Origin: Tersicoccus sp. Bi-70
GTDB lineage: Bacteria > Actinomycetota > Actinomycetes > Actinomycetales > Micrococcaceae
DNA: 64,000 nucleotides
Reading direction: 5' to 3'
Assembly: GCF_001968825.1 (NCBI RefSeq)
Contig: NZ_MIEU01000016.1
Coordinates: forward strand, 1-64,000
The notes under the pieces were generated by a model that was not told the origin of the DNA, made no database searches, and saw nothing but the letters and a program-made list of their open reading frames with translations. The position numbers were made by a program, and so were the translations under genes. Below, piece after piece: positions 30,528-40,464 of this stretch (positions are counted from its first letter, which is position 1; every line of letters starts with the position of its first letter).

Positions 30528-30935
30528 TCAGCGCCCCTCGTCGGCGGTCACCTGGAGCAGCCAGGCGCGCGCCTGGTCCTCCGACCGGAAATACTGGATG
30601 GGGCACGGCACGTTCGTGACGCTGATGACGAAGTTCGCGAGCACGCGTTCCACGGAGGAACCCCCCAGCACCGCCAGGGCGGCGGCCGCGCTCGGCTGCG
30701 TGAGGACGCGACGCACGTCACGGTCCACCGAGATCATGCCGGTGATGTCGACGAGGACGGCGATGCGCCGTCCGTCGGCCCACTCGTTGGTCAGGTCCAC
30801 CGCGTTCTGGGCGCGGACGCCGTCGAGGCGGAGGTGGGGCTCCATCACGAAGTGCAGGATGCCGTCCGCATCGAAGGTCAGGCTGACGATGCCGCTGCCC
30901 GGTCCGGGAACCGTCCCTCCAGTTCCACCCGTCAT
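30528..30935 (-). CDS. STAS/SpoIIAA-like protein
   Basis: A 135-residue soluble protein resembling small STAS/SpoIIAA-like (DUF7793-type) proteins of Micrococcaceae: a strand ILHFVMEPHLRLDG, helix with the Ala/Asp-rich NAVDLTNEWADG, RRIAVLVDITGMISVDR (typical central strand), and the C-terminal PIQYFRSEDQARAWL. The short 15-residue Gly-rich head is unconserved. Gap of 2 nt to the GGDEF-EAL gene suggests it regulates that enzyme (inference). Assignment by pattern, not certain. Confidence 0.6.
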   Translation of the reverse strand: MTGGTGGTVPGPGSGIVSLTFDADGILHFVMEPHLRLDGVRAQNAVDLTNEWADGRRIAVLVDITGMISVDRDVRRVLTQPSAAAALAVLGGSSVERVLANFVISVTNVPCPIQYFRSEDQARAWLLQVTADEGR

Positions 30936-31187
30936 CGTTCACCCCGCTTTCGTCCTGCACGCATGCGCGCATCGGCGCGCGAGTGGCTGAGCCCACTCCC
31001 GTGGAGCATATCGTGCCGTGGCCCCCGGTCAGCGTCACCGTACGTCTCGTTCGTGTCACCATTCGTGCCGTCGTCACGACGGCGTTTCGCGCTTGGTGTG
31101 TTGCACGTCATCTGACAGAATCTGTGACCGGCCGACAGTAACGGCCATACAATCGAACGGTTCTGGGCGGGCCGCGGTGGAGGTCTC

Positions 31188-32348
31188 ATGCTGAAGTTGG
31201 ACGTGACGACGATGATGGTCGTTCTGGCCGCCGTGTCGTTCGTGCAGCTGATCATCTTCTACCTCGACTCGTACCGCCGCACCCGGACCGACGTCGCCCG
31301 CTGGTGGGCCGCGTCCGTCGCCTGTTTCTCCGGCGCCTCGATCTGCTACACGATCGGCCAGGTCGAGAACATCAGCCCGATCATGTCGGTCGGCAGCGGC
31401 ATCATGGCGATCGCGGCGGGCTGCATGTGGGTCGGTGCGCGTCGGATGCGCGGGCGTCCCGCCGTCATCTGGCCACTCCTCCTCCTGGGCGCGGCGACCA
31501 CGACGGTCTCGATGGCCGGCCGCAGCGTCGGCGACACGGCCCCGGGCCAGGCCGCGTGGTTGGTCGCCATGGGGATCGGGATCGGCGCGGCCGCCGTCGA
31601 GCTGCGCATCCGGCACTCCTCGCAGTGGCGGGACGTGCGCTCCTTCGCGATCATGGCGACGGTCGCCGCCGTCTACTTCCTCGCCCGCGCCGCCGGCGTG
31701 CTCCTGATGGGCCCCACCAATCCGGTCTTCCTCTCCCTGTTCGGCACCGGCGTCACGTTCCTCGTCGCGATCCTGCTGCTGGTGTCCGCGACCTCGACGA
31801 TGACGGCGCTGAACAACGCGCAGCGCACGGCGCAACTGCGCGAGCAGGCGACGCTGGACGGCCTGACCGGGCTGCTGAACCGGGTGCGGTTCCTCGAGGA
31901 GGCCGAGTCGCTGCTGCGCCGCTCCCGGGACAATTCCACGGTGTGCTCCGTCGTGATGGCGGACCTGGACCGCTTCAAGGCCATCAACGACGAGTTCGGT
32001 CACATCACCGGCGACGCCGTGCTGCAGGCCTTCGGCGACGCCTGCCGGATGACGGTCCGCACCTCCGACCTCGTGGGCCGGTACGGGGGCGAGGAGTTCA
32101 TCATGCTGCTGCCGTCCTCGACGGCGCCGGAGGCGGTGCGCGTGGCCGATCGCATCAACGTCGTACTCGCCGAGACCGGCCCCCTGCGCGGTACCGGCCG
32201 GATGGCGACCGCCAGCTTCGGCATCGCGGACACCTCCACCGGCTTCTCGTCCCTCACCGAACTCATCGCTCGCGCGGATCGCGCCCTGTACGCGGCCAAG
32301 AACCAGGGCCGCAACCGGACGATGATCGGTGACGGCCAGGCCGCCTGA
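31188..32348 (+). CDS. membrane-bound diguanylate cyclase (GGDEF)
   Basis: A 386-residue protein with six to seven predicted membrane helices (about 5-205), a short coiled segment (NNAQRTAQLREQATLDGLTGLLNR), and a GGDEF domain (about 215-380) whose active site reads YGGEEF, a functional variant. ADLDRFKAINDEFGHITGD holds the metal-binding Asp. There is no EAL domain and no clear RxxD inhibitory site. It is divergent from the GGDEF-EAL/STAS operon, forming a c-di-GMP cluster. A candidate -10 TACAAT lies at about 31148. Confidence 0.9.
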   Translation: MLKLDVTTMMVVLAAVSFVQLIIFYLDSYRRTRTDVARWWAASVACFSGASICYTIGQVENISPIMSVGSGIMAIAAGCMWVGARRMRGRPAVIWPLLLLGAATTTVSMAGRSVGDTAPGQAAWLVAMGIGIGAAAVELRIRHSSQWRDVRSFAIMATVAAVYFLARAAGVLLMGPTNPVFLSLFGTGVTFLVAILLLVSATSTMTALNNAQRTAQLREQATLDGLTGLLNRVRFLEEAESLLRRSRDNSTVCSVVMADLDRFKAINDEFGHITGDAVLQAFGDACRMTVRTSDLVGRYGGEEFIMLLPSSTAPEAVRVADRINVVLAETGPLRGTGRMATASFGIADTSTGFSSLTELIARADRALYAAKNQGRNRTMIGDGQAA

Positions 32349-32386
32349 CGGCCGACCACGTCCACCGACGGACAACCACAGACGAA

Positions 32387-32414
32387 CGAAGACCCCGGTC
32401 TCCCGGGGTCTTCG
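32387..32414. terminator. bidirectional terminator between GGDEF gene and pheT
   Basis: Perfect 12-bp stem CGAAGACCCCGG/CCGGGGTCTTCG with a 4-nt loop (TCTC), followed on the plus strand by TCGTCGTTC and flanked on the minus strand by TTCGTTC. It serves the convergent genes ending at 32348 and 32466. Confidence 0.8.
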
Positions 32415-32465
32415 TCGTTCCTGGTGACGACGGCGGCGTCGACGGCGGCGCCGCCGGAGGACCGA

Positions 32466-34999
32466 TCAGCGCTGGGCGGCGCCGTACCGTTCCGCCGCGA
32501 CGGCGACAGCCGCCGCGCGGGCCGCGGAGGCCTCGTCCGCGGTCAGCGTCCGGTCCGGGGCACGGAACCGCAGCGTGAACGCCAGCGACTTCCGGCCCTC
32601 CCCCAGCGCCTCTCCCGTGTAGACGTCGAACAGGTCGATCGACTCGAGCAGCTCCCCGGCACCCTCGATCAGGGCCTCCCGCAGCTGACCTGCGGTGACC
32701 GCGTCCGGCACGACGAGCGCGACGTCCTGGGTGGCCATCGGGTAGGTGGACAGCTCACCGGCCGTGACGATCTCCGGCGCGGCGGCGTACAGCGCGTCCA
32801 GGTCCAGTTCGGCGGCGACCGTGCGGGCCGGCAGGTCGGCGGCGGCGAGCAGCTGCGGGTGCAGTTCGCCCGCCCAGCCGACCGGGGTGCCGTCGGGCAG
32901 GCTCAGCGCGGCCGTCCGGCCCGGGTGGAACGCCTGGTGTCGGCCGGCGGCCACGGTCAGCTCGACGCCGAGCACCTGGGCGGCGAGCAGCGCCGCGTCG
33001 AGCGCGTCGGCCCAGTCGAGCAGGCGCGCGTTCTTGCCGGTCCCCGGCTCGTGGCCGGTGAGCACGACGCCGAGGTGCGCCGGCTGGGCGGGCAGGCCCG
33101 CCTGCAGGTCGGCGAGCACCGCCGGCTCCGGCAGCACGCCGATCGGCGGCACACTCGCGGACCCGTGCTGCCCCTCGGGCAGAAACACGGTGCCCGTCTC
33201 GAACAGAGCGAGGTCGCGGAAACCGCGGGAGACGTTGCGCCGGGCCGTGTCGAGCAGGCCGGGCAGCATCGAGGTGCGCAGCCACGCCTGCTCGGCGCTG
33301 ATCGGGTTGGCCAGCTTGACGGTCGGGCGCGCCTGCCCGGCGACGGGCACGCCGAACGTGGCGTTGGCGTGCTCGGTGACGAACGGGTAGGCCAGCACCT
33401 CGGTCAGCCCGGCGGCGGCGAGGGAGGTCGCCAGCCGGCGTCGCTGCTGCTGCACCCGGGTGAAGCCGCGGCCCGGCGGGGCGACGGGCAGCCGCGAGGG
33501 GATGTTGTCGTACCCGTCGAGCCGCGCCACCTCCTCCGCGAGATCGGCCGGGATGGCCAGGTCGGGACGCCAGGTCGGCGGCAGGACGCGCCAGCCGGCC
33601 ACGCCGTGGGCGTCGTCCTCGGTCACGATGGCGCCGAGCTCGGTGAGCCGGCCGGTGACGGTCGCATCGTCGTAGGCACGGCCGATCAGCCGGTCGATGA
33701 AGCCGCGCGGCAGGAAGATCTCCGTCGCCTCGACCGGGATCCGCTCGTCGGTCAGCTCGCTCGTGTCGGTGCCGCCGGCGAGGTCGACCAGCAGGTCGAC
33801 GACGCGCTGGGCGGCCGCCGCGGCGACCTCGGGGTCGACACCGCGCTCGAACCGCTTGGCCGCCTCGGAGGGCAGCTTGTGCCGGCGCCGGGTGCGGGCG
33901 ATGCTCACCGGGTCGAACGTCGCCGACTCGATCAGCACGTCGACCGTGGTGCCGGAGCACTCCGTGGACGCGCCGCCCATCACGCCGGCCAGGCCGATGG
34001 GCCCGGACTCGTCGGTGATGAGCAGGTCCTCGGGGTCCAGCGCGCGCTGCCTGTCGTCCAGGGTGCGCAGGGTCTCCCCCGCCCGCGCGCGGCGCACGGT
34101 GATGTCACCGGTCAGGGTCGCGGCGTCGTACGTGTGGATCGGCTGGCCGAGCTCGAACATCACGTAGTTGGCGATGTCGACGGTCAGCGAGATGGAGCGC
34201 ACGCCGCACAGTCGCAGCCGGGAGGCCATCCACGGCGGGGTGGGCCGCGTCGGGTCGATGCCGGTGACCCGGCGGGTGAGGAACCGGCGGGCACCGGGCC
34301 TGCCGTGGATCGGCGCGTCGTCGGCCAGGTGCACGCCGATGCCGCCACCCACCCGCGTCGGCGGGACCGGCAGGGTCGCCGGGTCGGTGAAGGCGGTGCC
34401 GGTGGCGTGCGCGTACTCCCGGGCGACGCCGCGGATGGAGAAGCAGTAGCCGCGGTCCGGGGTCACGTTGATCTCGGCGGCCTCGTCGGTGACGCCGAGC
34501 AGCGTCAGGGCGTCGGTGCCCACCTCGGGGTCCAGGCCGATCGAGGAGAGCACGAGGATGCCGTCGTGATCCTCGCCGATGCCGAGCTCACGCACCGAGG
34601 CGATCATGCCGTCGGAGACGTGCCCGTAGGTCTTGCGGGCGGCGATCCGGAAGTCCCCGGGCAGCACCGCACCGGGCAGCGTGACGACGACCTTGTCGCC
34701 GGGCACGAAGTTGTGGGCGCCGCACACGATGCCGCGCACGTCCGCACCGCCGTCGGCGGCCTGCTGCCCCTCGGGGGCGACCCGCACCTGGCACCAGTTG
34801 ATGGTCTTGCCGTTGGTCTGCGGTTCCTTCTCGGCGGTGAGCACCTGGCCGACGACGACGGGGCCGCTCAGCTCGTCGGAGGGGCGGTGGACGTCCTCCT
34901 CCTCGAGCCCGACGGTGACGAGGTCCGCCATCACGTCCTCGGCGGTGGCCCCGGCGGGGACGGCGGCGTACTCACGCAGCCATGACAGGGGAATGCGCA

Positions 35000-35000
<1 letters not shown>
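32466..35000 (-). CDS. pheT: phenylalanyl-tRNA synthetase beta subunit
   Basis: Large subunit of the alpha2-beta2 PheRS. The 844-residue chain shows the N-terminal domain MRIPLSWLREY, the EMAP-like tRNA-binding domain (about 45-155, NWCQVRVAPEG...VCGAHNF), B3/B4 editing domain, B5 domain, the catalytic-like module and the C-terminal anticodon-binding FDX-ACB domain (about 750-844, DVALVVPDAVTAGQL, SLAFTLRFRAPDRTLTADE). The ATG overlaps the pheS stop by one base (TGATG), so both subunits are made in equal amounts. Confidence 0.97.
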
Positions 35001-36100
<1,100 letters not shown>

Positions 36101-36336
36101 GGTCCAGTGTCCTCGCGCGTCCTCGGCAGTGGTGGTCAACGGTGATGCTCGGCCGGGCTCGCGGCTCGCGGCACGGCGGTGCTCTTCGGCCTCCGGACGC
36201 GGTGGGCGTGCCGTCGGTTCCGGCACCCGTCACACCGCGATGAAGGCCCTGATCAGTCTAGGCCAGCGTTGCCGGACCCCCGGGACCGTGATCTCACCGG
36301 GCCGGTTCCGAGCCGGTTCCGAACCGATTCCGGATC

Positions 36337-36342
36337 TAGGAT
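36337..36342 (+). promoter_or_regulatory. -10 box of a leaderless transcript (HEXXH protein)
   Basis: TAGGAT, seven nt, then ATG at 36350. This matches the spacing seen before several other genes here and supports 36350 over the upstream ATG at 36341, which overlaps the -10 box. Confidence 0.55.
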
Positions 36343-36349
36343 GACCGGC

Positions 36350-36829
36350 ATGACGCAGGGCGGCGCGAGGGACCTGACGCGCGGGCAACGGATCCGGCGG
36401 AGCGTGAACTGGGTGAACCTGTCGACGCCGCTCGGCCTCGGCATCGCCGCGCTCACCGGCACCCCGGTCCGCCGTGGGCCGCACGGCCTGTACGTCGGCA
36501 CCGGCTACCGGCCGCGCCTGCCGGTCGCGAGCGCCTTCACGGTCGGCAACGTCGTGCTCGTGCGCGGTCACGCACCGGAGGGGCAGCCGATCGGTGCGGC
36601 ACTCTCGCCCGACCTCGTGGCCCACGAGGCCGCGCACGCGACCCAGTACGCGGCGTTGCTCGGGCTGCCGTTCCTGCCGGCATACGGTGTCGCGGCGGTC
36701 TGGTCGCTGCTGCGTACCGGGGACCCCGCGTCGCGCAACGTGTTCGAACGCCGCGCGGGCCTGCGGATCGGCGGCTACCGCGAGCGACCGGTCCGCCCGC
36801 TGCGAGGACGGCGTCGTCCCGGTCGGTGA
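36350..36829 (+). CDS. small HEXXH-motif protein (DUF4157-like), putative metallopeptidase-like
   Basis: A 159-residue protein of a family common but uncharacterised in actinobacteria. Key features: an Arg-rich head, the strand GNVVLVRG, the zinc-binding-type motif HEAAHATQ in LVAHEAAHATQYAALLG (about residues 89-105), a hydrophobic helix FLPAYGVAAVWSLL, and the conserved end DPASRNVFERRAGLRIGGY, in which the Glu might serve as third ligand. The HEXXH context is that of DUF4157. Protease activity is a guess; some relatives are structural toxins or have none. Confidence 0.6.
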   Translation: MTQGGARDLTRGQRIRRSVNWVNLSTPLGLGIAALTGTPVRRGPHGLYVGTGYRPRLPVASAFTVGNVVLVRGHAPEGQPIGAALSPDLVAHEAAHATQYAALLGLPFLPAYGVAAVWSLLRTGDPASRNVFERRAGLRIGGYRERPVRPLRGRRRPGR

Positions 36830-36925
36830 ATCGGCCTCACCGCGCCGACGCCGCATTCCGGACGTCTCCTCGCGACGCGCACCGACCAGGGGCCCTGCGC
36901 CGGCCGCCCGTGGCACCCTGAGCAC

Positions 36926-38449
36926 ATGACGGCTCCCGCGCGTGTCCCGACCGCCCCCGCCTCCCCGCGCCGCCTGCCCACCGGATCCGCACGCCGGATG
37001 ATCCACGCGGTGCTGGCCCTGCTCGCCTTCGCTCTCGTCGCCGGGCCCGTCGCGCCGGGCGTGCCGTCCGCTCGGGCCCTGGCCTCGGGCGACGTCGTCG
37101 TCGAGGACACCGCCGGGGTGCTCTACCGGCCGCAGCTGACCCGGGAGCTGCAGGACATCGACTTCTACCAGCCCACCCGCGTGGCGATCTACACCGTGCG
37201 CGGACGCCGGAGCGACAACATCAACGAGCAGGTGCTCGCGTTTGCCCGGAAGAAGCACCCGGAGTGGCTCAGCGCCGACCGGCAGAAGTGGGCCGACGGC
37301 CTGTTCATCCTCGCCGTGGACCCGCAGGGCCGTCACGTCGGCACCTACAGCGGCGAGGACCGCAAACTGTCGCTCGACGACTACGGCACCGTGCAGGAGG
37401 CCACGAAGGACGCCTTCACCGAGGCGAGGTGGACGGACGGGACCGTGGCCGGTGTGAAGAAGGCGGCCGCGCTGATCGAGCGGCCCTGGTACCGCCACCC
37501 GGCCGTGTTCGTCTTCGGCACCTTCGGCGTCATCGTCGCCCTCGGCGCCCTCGCCTTCGGGGCCCTGGCGCGGGCGGTGGGCCGGCGCCGGTTCGCGAAG
37601 GCCTTCGACGCCGGCAACGCCTCCTACGCCTCCGTGACCCGCGACATCGAGGTCACCGAGCTGCACGCGAACACCATCCCCGCGTCCTCCAGTCACGGCG
37701 CGCGCATCCTGCAGCGTTGGAGTGCGTTCCTCACCGACTACCACGACCTCACGACGCTCCGGGCCCGGCTCGACGACCTCTCCCGCCGGGCCCGGGCGAA
37801 GAAGGACGCCCTCACCGACGCCCAGGACTTCGAGCGGCGGGCCGTCCGCCTCGACGGGCTCGACGACGCCATCGCGGATGCGAACGCGCTGCTGAACCAC
37901 GACAGCGGGTGGGAGGAGGCGTGGCGCCGGCAGAGCGGCGAGCTACTGGGCCAGCTCGACGAGGCCAACGCGATGATCGAGAAGCCCGAGACGGCCGGGT
38001 CGGAGGAGTCGCGCGGGGCGCTGCGCTCGCTCGACCGCCGGCTGCGCGCCGACGTCGAGACGTGGGGCGCGGGACTGCGGGACGGGTCGCTGACCGGCGA
38101 GGCGGCCCTGGACCGGCTGGCGTCCGCGCAACGCGATCTGGGCGAGCGGATGGACCTGCACGCCGACGCCGTGATCAGCGACCGCGCCCGGAGCGAGAAG
38201 GAGGCCGGCCTGATGCGGGACGCGCTGGAGAACAGCCGCCGCGGTGCCGGCCGGCAGCGCCGCAGTTCCAGCATCGTCCGGTACACCGACCCGCAGCTGA
38301 CCACGTTCCCCGTCTGGATGTACGTCGCGGGATTCTCGTCGGGGCAGAGCTCGATCGACCACGCCCGGTCCGGCTCCTCCGGCGGCACCACCGGCTACGG
38401 CTCGTCCGGCGGCAGCTTCTCCGGGTCGGGCAGTTCGTCGAGCTTCTGA
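36926..38449 (+). CDS. DUF5129/TPM-domain membrane protein
   Basis: 507-residue membrane protein: signal-like first helix (about 25-50), an extracellular TPM-like domain (about 55-185; VVEDTAGVLYRPQLTRELQDI, KWADGLFILAVDPQGRHVGTYSGED), a second membrane helix (about 190-215), then a long cytoplasmic helical region rich in Arg/Glu (220-440) and a C-terminal Gly/Ser-rich tail ending SGSGSSSSF. TPM proteins of this kind occur in Micrococcaceae; related Psb32/TPM domains have phosphatase or repair roles. Function unknown here. Confidence 0.7.
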   Translation: MTAPARVPTAPASPRRLPTGSARRMIHAVLALLAFALVAGPVAPGVPSARALASGDVVVEDTAGVLYRPQLTRELQDIDFYQPTRVAIYTVRGRRSDNINEQVLAFARKKHPEWLSADRQKWADGLFILAVDPQGRHVGTYSGEDRKLSLDDYGTVQEATKDAFTEARWTDGTVAGVKKAAALIERPWYRHPAVFVFGTFGVIVALGALAFGALARAVGRRRFAKAFDAGNASYASVTRDIEVTELHANTIPASSSHGARILQRWSAFLTDYHDLTTLRARLDDLSRRARAKKDALTDAQDFERRAVRLDGLDDAIADANALLNHDSGWEEAWRRQSGELLGQLDEANAMIEKPETAGSEESRGALRSLDRRLRADVETWGAGLRDGSLTGEAALDRLASAQRDLGERMDLHADAVISDRARSEKEAGLMRDALENSRRGAGRQRRSSSIVRYTDPQLTTFPVWMYVAGFSSGQSSIDHARSGSSGGTTGYGSSGGSFSGSGSSSSF

Positions 38450-38476
38450 GGCAGAAACCACCCGCGGGCCCGACGT

Positions 38477-38623
38477 GTGCGTCAGCTCACGCTGATCGCT
38501 CACCTGGTGGCGACCGGCGCGTGGATCGGCGTCGACGTCGCCCTCGTCGTCCTGGCGGTCACGTCGGTGGCGACCGGTGATCGCCGTGATTGCTGGCCAT
38601 GGTCAAGCCGTGGGGACGCGTCC
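38477..38623 (+). pseudogene. remnant of a DUF2269-like small membrane protein
   Basis: A GTG-initiated frame encodes RQLTLIAHLVATGAWIGVD followed by ALVVLAVTSVATGD, which looks like the first membrane helix of DUF2269-type proteins. After about 35 codons the similarity is lost; another frame shortly after reads LAMVKPWG, resembling the LVKTPWG segment that normally comes about 60 residues later. This fits an internal deletion with frameshift. Recognised by pattern only. Confidence 0.4.
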
Positions 38624-38713
38624 GGCGCTCCTGACGCGGTGAGCAGGACCGCCGTCCACCGGTGACGACCGGCGCTCCGCCGATCCGACGACGAGTGACG
38701 TGCTTGCTGCCCG

Positions 38714-38731
38714 TTCGAACATGTGTTCGAA
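38714..38731 (+). promoter_or_regulatory. LexA (SOS) box upstream of radical SAM gene
   Basis: TCGAACATGTGTTCGA (38715-38730) is a perfect match to the actinobacterial SOS box TCGAAC-N4-GTTCGA. It ends 8 nt before the start codon at 38739, so LexA bound here would overlap the promoter or start site. Confidence 0.85.
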
Positions 38732-38738
38732 TGTCGTC

Positions 38739-39896
38739 ATGCGCTGGGAAGGTCAGACGATCGCGGCGGAGACGGCCGCCGCCTCCGTGGAGGTCGACGA
38801 GCAGGTCCCCGCCACGGGTCCGGCCCCGGCGCTGCTGCCCCTCGCGGGGCTCCAGCGGTCGGTGCGCACCCCCGAGTTCGCGGGCATCACGTTCCACGAG
38901 GTGCACGCGAAGAGCCTGCTGAACCACGTGCCGGCGACGTCGGCGATGCCGTTCGCCTGGACGATCAACCCGTATCGCGGCTGCTCCCACGCCTGCGTGT
39001 ACTGCTTCGCCCGCAAGACGCACACCTACCTGGATCTGGACGCCGGGCCGGACTTCGACAGCCAGCTCGTCGTCAAGGTCAACGCGGTCGAGGTGCTCCA
39101 CGCCGAGGTGCGACGCCGCTCGTGGGCGCGCCCGCACGTCGCGCTCGGCACCAACACGGACCCCTACCAGCGGGCCGAGGGCCGGTACCGGCTGATGCCC
39201 GGCATCATCGGCGAGCTGGCCGGGTCGGGCACCCCGTTCTCGATCCTGACCAAGGGCACGCTGCTGGCGCGGGACCTGCCGCTGTTGACCGCCGCGGCGA
39301 AGGACGTGCCGGTGGGGGTGGGTATCTCCCTGGCGATGGTCGACCCCGCGCTGCAGCGCCGCGTCGAGCCGGGCACGCCGACCCCCGCGGCGCGGCTCGA
39401 CCTGATCCGCCGGCTGGCGGACGCCGGGCTGCCGTGCGGGGTGATGGCGATGCCGATCCTGCCCTGGCTGACCGACTCGGACGAGGCCCTAGACGGCCTG
39501 TTCGGCGCGCTCGCCGCCGCGGGGGCCAGCGGGGTGACGGCCGGGGCTCTGCACCTGCGGCCGGGCGCCCGCGAGTGGTGGTTCACCTGGCTCGCCGCCG
39601 AGCACCCGCAGTTGGTCGGCCGGTACCGCCGGCTTTACGGGGGCGGCACGTACGCGACCAAGGAGTACACCACCTGGCTGGCCGGCCGGCTCCGCTACTT
39701 CCGGCGCCGGCACGGCCTGGGCTCGTCGGCCCGGTTCTTTCGGGACGAGCCCGAGTCGGCGGCCGTCGGCACTGCCCCCGGCGGCCGCCGACTCCTCGAC
39801 TACGGCCCCCACGAGCTGGCACGGCGCGAGGCAGCGTCGTCATCCCGGACGGCGGCGTCGTCGGCTCCGGCAGCCGAGCAGCCGGCACTGTTCTAG
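38739..39896 (+). CDS. radical SAM protein, Rv2578c family, SOS-regulated
   Basis: A 385-residue iron-sulfur enzyme with the radical SAM signature CSHACVYC (in NPYRGCSHACVYCFARKTH, about residues 69-87), which holds a 4Fe-4S cluster and S-adenosylmethionine. It belongs to the SplB-like group typified by Mycobacterium tuberculosis Rv2578c, a gene reported among LexA targets. Other family segments are GTNTDPYQRAEGRYRLMPGI and FSILTKGTLLARDLPLL. Substrate unknown; spore photoproduct lyase relatives suggest DNA or nucleotide repair. Translation starts at the ATG at 38739, 8 nt after a perfect SOS box. The C-terminal 30 residues are low-complexity. Confidence 0.88.
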   Translation: MRWEGQTIAAETAAASVEVDEQVPATGPAPALLPLAGLQRSVRTPEFAGITFHEVHAKSLLNHVPATSAMPFAWTINPYRGCSHACVYCFARKTHTYLDLDAGPDFDSQLVVKVNAVEVLHAEVRRRSWARPHVALGTNTDPYQRAEGRYRLMPGIIGELAGSGTPFSILTKGTLLARDLPLLTAAAKDVPVGVGISLAMVDPALQRRVEPGTPTPAARLDLIRRLADAGLPCGVMAMPILPWLTDSDEALDGLFGALAAAGASGVTAGALHLRPGAREWWFTWLAAEHPQLVGRYRRLYGGGTYATKEYTTWLAGRLRYFRRRHGLGSSARFFRDEPESAAVGTAPGGRRLLDYGPHELARREAASSSRTAASSAPAAEQPALF

Positions 39897-39960
39897 CACG
39901 GCATCCTTCCGAGAGCAGTTCCTCCGAGCGGGAACCGATGACTCCGGGATGCGGCCTGGT

Positions 39961-40434
39961 TCAGCCGTCGCGGAGGGCGGCGAGCCGCTCCAGGAGTGCT
40001 TCGACGATCGGCAGATCGGCCGGGATCCACGGCAGGGCGGTGACGGCGGCCGGGTCGTCCAGGTCCACCCAGCGCAGCTCGTCGTGATCCTGCAGGGCGC
40101 GGGGCCGGTCACCGGTCGTGGCGACCCAGACGCGCATCGCGGCCGTGCCGGAGAGCGGCCAGCCCTCCGTCGACGGCCCGGGCAGTTCCTCGTGCAGTTC
40201 CGCGGTGATGCCGAGTTCCTCGTCCAGTTCGCGCACGAGCGCGTCCTCGCCGCTCTCCCCCGGTTCGACCTTCCCGCCCGGGAACTCCCACAACCCCGCT
40301 AGCGCCGCGGGCGCACTGCGCCGGGCCACCAGCAGGCGGCCCGGACGGCGTGCGTCGTCGACCACCGCCGCCCCGACCACCATCACCCGGTGAGGTCCCT
40401 CACGATCAGGGGTCACCGGGCCGGTTTCGGTCAT
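39961..40434 (-). CDS. NUDIX hydrolase (MutT family)
   Basis: A 157-residue NUDIX protein hydrolysing a nucleoside diphosphate linked to another group, probably an oxidised dNTP such as 8-oxo-dGTP. The Nudix box GX5EX7REUXEEXGU is complete (GKVEPGESGEDALVREL, DEELGI, about residues 54-76). The preceding segment LAGLWEFPGG and LVARR are typical of MutT. Start ATG at 40432-40434. Convergent with the radical SAM gene and divergent from the MFS gene. Confidence 0.88.
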   Translation of the reverse strand: MTETGPVTPDREGPHRVMVVGAAVVDDARRPGRLLVARRSAPAALAGLWEFPGGKVEPGESGEDALVRELDEELGITAELHEELPGPSTEGWPLSGTAAMRVWVATTGDRPRALQDHDELRWVDLDDPAAVTALPWIPADLPIVEALLERLAALRDG

Positions 40435-40454
40435 GCCGTCAGTGTAGGGCGGCC

Positions 40455-40460
40455 TAGAAT
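40455..40460 (+). promoter_or_regulatory. -10 box of a leaderless transcript (MFS gene)
   Basis: TAGAAT lies four nt before ATG 40465 and seven nt before the in-frame GTG at 40468. The seven-nt spacing to GTG matches the other leaderless genes of the window and may mark the real start. Confidence 0.5.
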
Positions 40461-40464
40461 TCTC

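Noticed and set aside
31064-31086. Palindrome GCCGTCGT-C-ACGACGGC in the divergent c-di-GMP promoter region
   Set aside because: Short, GC-rich and without T-run or matching copies; not enough to call an operator or terminator.
38610-38690. Sequence GGTGACGACCGGCG resembling the outer end of the palindromic repeat
   Set aside because: Needs a one-base deletion to match and has no partner arm at the expected distance.
39890-39970. Imperfect inverted repeat between the radical SAM and NUDIX genes (GGCATCC ... GGGATGC)
   Set aside because: Short arms, different total length and little similarity to the repeat arms; could be a weak terminator or a heavily decayed copy, but this cannot be supported.
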